A program made the position numbers and the translations under genes. A DNA stretch of 60,073 bases from Calycina herbarum (taxonomy: Eukaryota > Ascomycota > Leotiomycetes > Helotiales > Pezizellaceae): NCBI GenBank assembly GCA_001414485.1, contig LLEY01000268.1, positions 1 through 60,073 of the forward strand. The letters are read 5' to 3'. The notes beneath the pieces were generated by a model. The model ran no database searches and was not told where the DNA came from. It saw nothing but the letters and a program-made list of their open reading frames with translations. Below are positions 54,215 through 60,073 of the stretch, piece by piece; position 1 is the first letter of the stretch; every line of letters begins with the position of its first letter.

Positions 54215-54391
54215 ATGAACCCGGTCCGCCTCTCACCCCAGGTCCAGCGCCTTCAGACGACTGCTCCATACGTGGACATATATACTAACGCCCCCACTTT
54301 CACTAACAAATGCTACTTCCAGGCTAAAGCCCCAAGTCTACTTCTTGGAAGTCACGAAATCAAACAAGGCGGCACCAATTGTGCGATGTGA
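54215..54391 (+). CDS. Small ORF (58 codons), possible remnant of a mitochondrial-type small protein
   Basis: MNPVRLSPQVQRLQT opens a 58-residue frame that also contains YFQAKAPSLLLGSHEIKQGG and ends at TGA 54389-54391. The leader and start context look genuine. A 51-nt internal stretch from GTGGAC to TTCCAG with CTAAC could be an in-frame intron, so the mature length is 41 or 58. I do not recognise the family; the small basic N-terminus would suit a mitochondrial accessory subunit, but this is speculative. The short hAT copy lies 104 bp downstream, so 3' exons could have been displaced. Confidence 0.4.
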   Translation: MNPVRLSPQVQRLQTTAPYVDIYTNAPTFTNKCYFQAKAPSLLLGSHEIKQGGTNCAM

Positions 54392-54494
54392 AACGGGTGG
54401 AGTAGGCGGCTTTTTCCACCTGTCGGATGGATCGAATTGCTTTACTGCCCATTTAGACGATTTAATAGCTGAGGGTTGGCAGCTCGCTTAAATA

Positions 54495-55294
54495 CAGTGT
54501 GAGCAAGGAATACTCAGGTACTCAAGTAGTACTCAGAATAGTGTGAGTAGAGTAGAGTAGAGTAGAGTAGTTACTTATGACTACTTAAGTAGTACTCTGA
54601 GTAGTATACTATAAATAGAAATAAATAACTAAAGTATAAAGTAGTTATCTTTAAAGTCTATATCTTTATCCTTCTTCTCTCTCTTCTTTCTTTCTTCTTT
54701 AGTCTCTTCTTCTAGATAAAGGCCCTAGCTTTTTAGACTAATTATAGCCTTATTAGTAGGTAGATTAGTATTTAGAAGTGTTATTTTTAAGCTAGATAAA
54801 TATTAGTATATATATATTATTAGATATTTAAGAAGAAGGACTACTTATAACTTATATTCCTTCTTTAAATATTGCTTTAAATCTATTATAAATTTAGAAG
54901 AAAGACTGATTCTAAGAAGACTCTCTATTTTTACCCTAGGATCTAAGATTAAAGCTATATATAAAGCTCTATTCTTAGATTCTAGAACTCTGTTCTTAGG
55001 ATAGTACTTTCTTAGCTTAGCTATACCTTTATTAAGAGCGTTTATAAGATCTTTTATCTTTTTCAAGAGTTAGTTATATATATATAAGTAAGAAGTAAGA
55101 AAGAGAGTAGAAAAGAGATCTCGCTTAAGCTCTCAGCAGCCTCAGAGCCTACCCCGACGCCACTCCGAGTCTCGGCCCGGCCTGGTCCGATACGGCCCGA
55201 ATACTTAGAGTACTACTCTGAGTTACTCAGAGTACTATGAGTAGAGTAGAGTAGTGGTCACTACTCTACTCTACTCTACTCATTTCTCACACTG
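54495..55294 (-). mobile_element. Intact 800-bp non-autonomous hAT element
   Basis: Ends CAGTGTGAG..CTCACACTG are flanked by a perfect 8-bp duplication CTTAAATA (54487-54494 and 55295-55302). It is the uninterrupted equivalent, in reverse orientation, of the element at 24234-41336. Subterminal GAGTA arrays fold into hairpins. On the minus strand a frame at 55066-54845 encodes a C-terminal hAT transposase remnant (KNRALYIALILDPRVKIESL), part of the dimerisation region; no catalytic core remains. Mobility would need a transposase from elsewhere. Confidence 0.95.
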
Positions 55295-55302
55295 CTTAAA
55301 TA

Positions 55303-55444
55303 TTCAAGACCCGACTAACCGAGTTTTTATTTCTAACCCTCCGGACTGTGGTATCGTGCGAACATGCTAATTTAATTTAAACAAACCGCACTAGGATAGC
55401 CCCCGATGCTGAATACTATTAGCTTAATTTCAAACAGCTTATAT
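55303..55444. other. Short intergenic stretch
   Basis: This separates the hAet copy's right duplication from the lectin-like pseudogene. No feature is seen. Confidence 0.4.
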
Positions 55445-56548
55445 TCATGGTTTTTGTATACCCGTATCCCAGTTTCCTTGGCCCCATGCAAATTCTTGCG
55501 TCACTTGATTGGTTTCCCCGTAAGCCTTGAGCAGACTTGGGACTCTTTTGGTAGTTGGGCTCGCAAGAGGTATCAAGGCTATGCCAGTCCCGGGCGCAAC
55601 GGGAGTTCCCGCTTCAGCAGCTTTAGCATCCCAGCCCTGTATTGCTGAACCTTGTGACGAGTCCACCAAAGACCGATTGTAACCTATTGTATCAAGTCTC
55701 TGGTTTGGATCTTGATACAAGAGGACAGTTCCATTATAGCACCAAGCCGAGTTGCAATAATGCTGAGTGGCGGCTAGTTGCGAATTGGGGTAGCCATTGA
55801 TCCGTTTGTTCGTTAATAAACCTAGGTCCCAAGAGCGAGCGAGGGTATCTCTTGTATAAAATTCCATGATGTTATTCTGCGGCGAATAAAAGTAGACCGT
55901 GAGTTGGAAAATAGAAGTGTTCGCGGTAGAATTCCAGGAAGAATCTGCAGCAAGAGGGTCGTTGACATATCCAGCGACCGCTGTGACTGATGTTCCTTGA
56001 AGGACAGGCTCGACTCGTTGGCCAAAGACAAAGACGGGTGAAGTGGTCCATGTGGTGTTTTGCGAGTCCTACACTGAGCATAGAATTGTGTTTGTTTTGT
56101 TTTGGTATAGTATACCACGATGGAGGAAGTTACTACTGTCAGTCCAATTGAACGACGCCAGTGCTGAGTTCTCCAGTAGTGATGAATTTGATATGCGATC
56201 ACCAGGTATACGATCCCCAGGTGTGCTATCACCAGACGTCGACGCCTTCTTCCTTCCAAGCGTTCCTCCTACCGCTCCGCCCACAATCGCGATGATGAGA
56301 AGGACTGCAACAATAGCCACGATCGTGAATTTCTTTTTTGTAAACCCGCATACAGTTCAACCCTCCTTTTCATTGCTGCTGGAAGCGGCACAAGGATGTT
56401 CAACGGCATCTTGGAATGGAGGGTGTTGTTGCGGGGTTTCCGGTTTTCTGGTGTTGACTTCCAGTCCTGATTGCGCGAGTTCCAAATCTGCTTGACTCAA
56501 CTCCATGTACGACCGTTTGAGTGTGCTGTGATGTTCTTGGGTATCCAT
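55445..56548 (-). pseudogene. Membrane-anchored fungal lectin-like gene with two in-frame stops
   Basis: Three segments in one frame are separated only by TGA (56359-56357) and TAG (56071-56069). The first is a cytosolic Glu/Ser-rich tail (MDTQEHHSTLKRSYMELSQA). The second carries VCGFTKKKFTIVAIVAVLLI and the transmembrane helix IIAIVGGAVGGTLG, then an NxS/T-rich stalk. The third resembles the beta-propeller strands of fucose-specific fungal lectins (NTTWTTSP, GTSVTAVAGYV, FQLTVYFYSPQNNIMEFYTR, NGTVLLYQDPNQRL). This tail, single-pass anchor and extracellular propeller layout is common in ascomycetes. The TAG is one CpA-to-TpA step from CAG. No intron of workable length removes either stop. 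Without them it would be 367 residues. It lies near the hAT copy. Confidence 0.68.
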
Positions 56549-57780
56549 CTGTTGAAATATTGGGAACCAAGAGTTTTATTGGCTGAGATGATTGTTGTGT
56601 AGGAAACCTCCCAAGCAAACTTGGCATAGGTACACCAGGGAGGAAGAAATGTAGGATTCAGATTCAGTATGATTATGATGGCTGACACACAAAACCCCGG
56701 GGAAAAAATGTTGATACTAAGTTGGACAAGCAATTTTCGTTCGGGTGCGTTGTCATCCATTCAGAGGTGAAACCTGTACATATTATCACTCGAGCCTCAA
56801 GAGACACCTCTAATTTAGTCATGGTAAAAGACTCAAAGCCTACACTGATTTCCAAAACCAACTTTCTACTCCCATCAGCCATTCTCTATATTTGGCAAGC
56901 AGCATTCTTCTTGCTACAAGCATTAATAGCTATTTTTGGATTGGATGACAATCATCGCTGGCCCAGGGGCTCATCAGACATCCACGTGGTACATGCTAGC
57001 CTTGTAAGTTTTAGTGCTCCCCTCGCTCAATTTTGGGGACACAGCTTACACGGCGTCGGTTGATCTTTTAACGATTACTCCGACAGTCGTGCAAGTTGAT
57101 GTGGCACGAGCATGATCGTTTGTTTCCAGCAGTGGTTATCTGTAACAATATTCAGTTTACCTCAAGATAGACTCAGAAATTAGAATAAGAGTGCAAGATT
57201 CTCAGTAAGCGGGGTAGGTAGTCGATCGCCAGATAAGCAAAAAAACGAACGACACCCATAACAAGCTATTATAGACACTTCAACCACACTTGATTGAAGA
57301 CATTGGCCTTGGATAAAGGGTTTCCTGGCTTTTGGCTCAAATATCAGCAAACGAAGGCAAATGGTTTGAGCGCAAGAGATTCGAGTATTACTCTCCGCCA
57401 CCTACTATGTTTTAGGGTGCGGCTCAGGCTCACACAATAAAAAGTATTGTTCTAGAAGGCTTAGAAGAGTGAGAAGCTTAATGTTTCGGTTCATTTAATC
57501 CTCTGAATCAATTACAGTAATTGTCCGAGAGTATTTCGCACAATATGATAGAAGGAAGCCGGAGAGTAATGCCCAATCTCTCACAAATCAAGTGGTTCTA
57601 TTTTGTATTAGCAGAATCATGCGAAATCATGGGATTTTTTTATCTATTTTGCTCGTATTATAATCTAATTGCTATAATACAGTAATAGGTTACTATACAT
57701 ACATAACAAAAGGCGGTTTGGGTATTCGTGTTGAAGTGTACTTCAGTCCACCTAAGCGAGGGTTACCGCCCCTGACTTTC
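56549..57780. other. Intergenic, no supported gene
   Basis: A plus-strand frame at 56722-57063 contains one hydrophobic stretch but no family signature or convincing start, and minus-strand frames overlap it. 57400-57780 is AT-rich 3' flank of the next gene. Confidence 0.4.
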
Positions 57781-60073
57781 TCAAACTTTCGACATAAAAT
57801 TCTCAATCTCCTCTTTCCACTTATCCGGCTCATCCTTCTTCAACCTCTTAAATTCCTCTTCCAACCACTCCACCTGCTGCTTACTCAAATGCTTAGAACA
57901 CAAAAATATATCCGAGATCTTCTGATACAAGCCATCCAAATAAATTGGTTTCCCCGTATTCGTTTTCTTCAACTCAATCCAACCCAAAAACTTATCCCTA
58001 GCCTTCCATCCTTCTGTCTTTGATAATGTCCCTTGAGGTGTATCGGCATAAAAAAGATACATGAGAAGCCCTCGTATAATGTTAACTCTCGTATTATCGC
58101 ATTCCTCGGTTAATTTGATAAGTCGTTTCGCTTCATCCATCTCCTTATTCCGAAAGGCAGCAATAGCAGCAGTAAGTATATCTTCAATTCTCCCCCACCT
58201 CTCCTTCTGCTCCCTCTCCCATTCCTCTTCTCGTTGTACCCTCAAGGCAGTAATAATAGCATACTGCCTAACCTTCCTTGCCGCTTCATACTGCCAAATC
58301 TTCACCTCATTGACTTCCCCAGGAGGCGGAGGAAGCACCATAGGTAAGTCAGCAGCATAAGGGTCCTTCCCATCCCCAACATAATGCACAAAATCCCTCC
58401 CCCTAACCCTCTTACTTTTCTTCGTCTCATCCCTCGCAATTTCTCGTCCCCAAATAAGAGGAATACGTAGAGCTTCTCGACCTAGTGCTTCAATATAGAC
58501 ATCCCAAAATTCTGTGCGTTGGATATTCTCGTAGTAACTCGCTGCCACGGGCCAAAATGTGACTGTGGAATCGGGACCAAATCTTTCGGGATGGCGTTTT
58601 TGTTGGGTCCAGGAGCCGGTGTTGAGGTAGTGTGGCCAGGAAGGGTAGGAGGAGATGTATTCTGCTAGGGCACGGCGTTCTTTTAGGTCGAGGGGAATTT
58701 TGGTTCCTCGGGTGCTTGGGTCGTTGAGTTTTGTTTCGTCTAGGGGGTTGTGGACTGCTCCCATGGCGCCGCCGAAGGTCTGGAGGAGTGAGCAGGTGGT
58801 TTTTTAGAGGAAGTGTTGTACTAACCATTTTCTCCCATGAAGTTCCCAGCTCGCTAACCTCCTCTGCTTCAAAAAACTACAAAGAAAACAGAATTTAGCG
58901 AGAGATTTCCTGGTGATATTTGTAGGTACTTTACCGGTTCACTTTCCAATTTCCCCTTGCTTTGATTTTGTATGCTTGGTGGAATAAGTGGTTTAACGTC
59001 TCGACGTCGATCTCCAAATGACGGCTCAACCCCAAGCGCATGCTGCCTCACAATCAGGTCATTGCAAAATAAACAAATCAAGATGACCATACCATAGTTT
59101 CATGTACAAGCTACACCCATAATCAATTTCCAACCCTCAACTAGAAGGATCCGAGTACGTACATACCGTCTTAGCAATAGCAAACTGCTCAACCAGCCTC
59201 TCACTCTCCGAAATATCCCCCCTAACAACCGCAAACAGCATCCCAATCGAAAGTCTAATCTCACTCCTCCACGGTAAAACCGTCCCCGTCCTCCCAGTAG
59301 AGCGTATACTCGCAGAATCAAAAGTAATAAAAACCTTCGGTCTAACCAATTCTATAATAGTATTCAGCTCTTTTTGAACTATATCTGAGTGGTTGAAATT
59401 GTTTCGTGCGGAAAATTCATAGGCCCCGTATTCGAGAAGATCAGGTCTTTTGTGATTTTCGAAATCGAGTTCGCTTTTGGGGATGTGTTTCCAGGGACCG
59501 TTTAGGAGGGCGTCTAACCTAGATATACTTAGCTACAGTTGTGAAAAAGAGGGAGTTGGAGGGGGGTATACCAAGGGAACAGATGCGTATTTGTTAATAG
59601 CCTACTCGCCTACAGAATCACTAAGTCAGCAGACTCTTCGGGGTCATTTTCCAATTTTACGCGCAGAGATTTACCCAAAAACCTGATTCGCCCCAGCATT
59701 AGAAGGCCAACTTACCAACCTCAAACAAGGAACCAACTCCTCCCAAACCCTCCCATTCTCAACATCCCAACTGCCCTTCACACCCCCTCCAATCGGAATC
59801 GGCACTTTCGGACTCCTCCACATGTCCTTCCGATAAAAAGGATGTATCGGGTTATGCAAACTACTAGCTTTCGCACCCGGATTCCCAAAAGCACCCATAT
59901 CTTCTAATTCATTAATGGAAAAGCCGTGGAGTAATTTCATATGGTGTTCCTGGATTTGGGAGGCGATTATTGCTTCGGAGTTTGTGTTGAAGAGATTTCT
60001 ACCTCGGTCGGGGGAAGGAGCGCGGAGGGTGGTGTGGCGGAGGCCTGGGAGGTGGAGGGGGTGGGAGGGGGAG
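57781..60073 (-). CDS. Multi-exon protein of unknown function, 5' end beyond the window
   Basis: Five exons can be followed: from beyond 60073 to about 59720, 59518-59167, 59042-58935, 58876-58826 and 58779-57781. Four of five junction sites are standard (GTATGT, GTAAAG and GTTAGT donors; CTAG, CAG, GTAG and CCAG acceptors) and keep one frame. At the first intron the best frame needs a GTTGGT donor at 59719 rather than GTAAGT four bases on, so that junction is uncertain. The protein includes IPIGGGVKGSWDVENGRVWE, a strand-rich part RPKVFITFDSASIRSTGRTG, a small linker, then a long helical C-terminus with EREQKERWGRIEDILTAAI and WLEEEFKRLKKDEPDKWKEE. I recognise no domain. The start codon is outside the window. 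Confidence 0.65.

Noticed and set aside
56722..57063. 113-codon plus-strand frame with one hydrophobic stretch
   Set aside because: No family signature; composition and overlaps do not favour coding.

Overview
The window is nuclear DNA of a filamentous ascomycete. Genes are short-intron (about 45-65 nt) with GT..CTAAC/CTAAT..AG signals, and the predicted proteins are typical of Pezizomycotina: MED8, an extracellular intradiol dioxygenase, a VIT/vWA protein, a GH20 hexosaminidase, class II DAHP synthase, a delta-12-type desaturase, and 2EXR and F-box-like proteins. Large AT-rich blocks with stop-riddled transposons show the TpA-rich decay expected of repeat-induced point mutation (RIP). A Leotiomycetes origin is my inference from the 2EXR/F-box content, not something proved here.

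Layout: 1-1850 holds an AT-rich relic and a hairpin MITE-like repeat. 1851-24230 is a mostly genic arm: med8 (-), a small unknown protein (+), intradiol dioxygenase (-), a protein with two 2EXR modules (+), VIT-vWA protein with nucleoporin-like GLFG repeats (-), GH20 (-), an unrecognised four-exon gene (-) and an F-box pseudogene with two in-frame TAA codons (-). Several inverted-repeat families sit between these genes.

24234-41336 is the main discovery: a nested stack of transposons in which every boundary can be read with its target-site duplication. A hAT element (8-bp TSD) is split by a solo LTR (5-bp TSD) and by a pogo/Fot1 element (TA TSD). The pogo is split by Gypsy element A (5-bp TSD), and A is split by the related Gypsy element B (5-bp TSD) and by a second solo LTR (5-bp TSD). 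Subtracting the inserts gives a 799-bp hAT, almost exactly the length of the intact 800-bp copy at 54495-55294. It also gives a 1859-bp pogo, a normal Fot1 size. Both Gypsy elements carry gag-pol with a chromodomain on the minus strand, plus decayed coding sequence for a Cys-rich protein on the opposite strand.

41424-45200 is an accessory patch beside the nest: a secreted protein gene starting 88 bp from the transposon edge, and a tandem pair of related secreted Cys-containing proteins on the minus strand, one intact and one with a lost splice donor and a frameshift. 45568-47859 is a divergent pair of housekeeping genes (HYPK-like chaperone factor and class II DAHP synthase). 48767-53731 holds two diverged F-box-like paralogues flanking a fatty-acid desaturase. 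54215-56548 has a small ORF, the intact short hAT copy and a membrane-anchored lectin-like pseudogene with two in-frame stops. 57781-60073 is a multi-exon gene of unknown function that runs off the window edge.

The genes do not form a pathway. The organising theme is a TE-rich compartment flanked by secreted and F-box-type genes, some already decayed, between ordinary housekeeping genes. No tRNA, rRNA or CRISPR array was found, apart from one tRNA-like SINE candidate.
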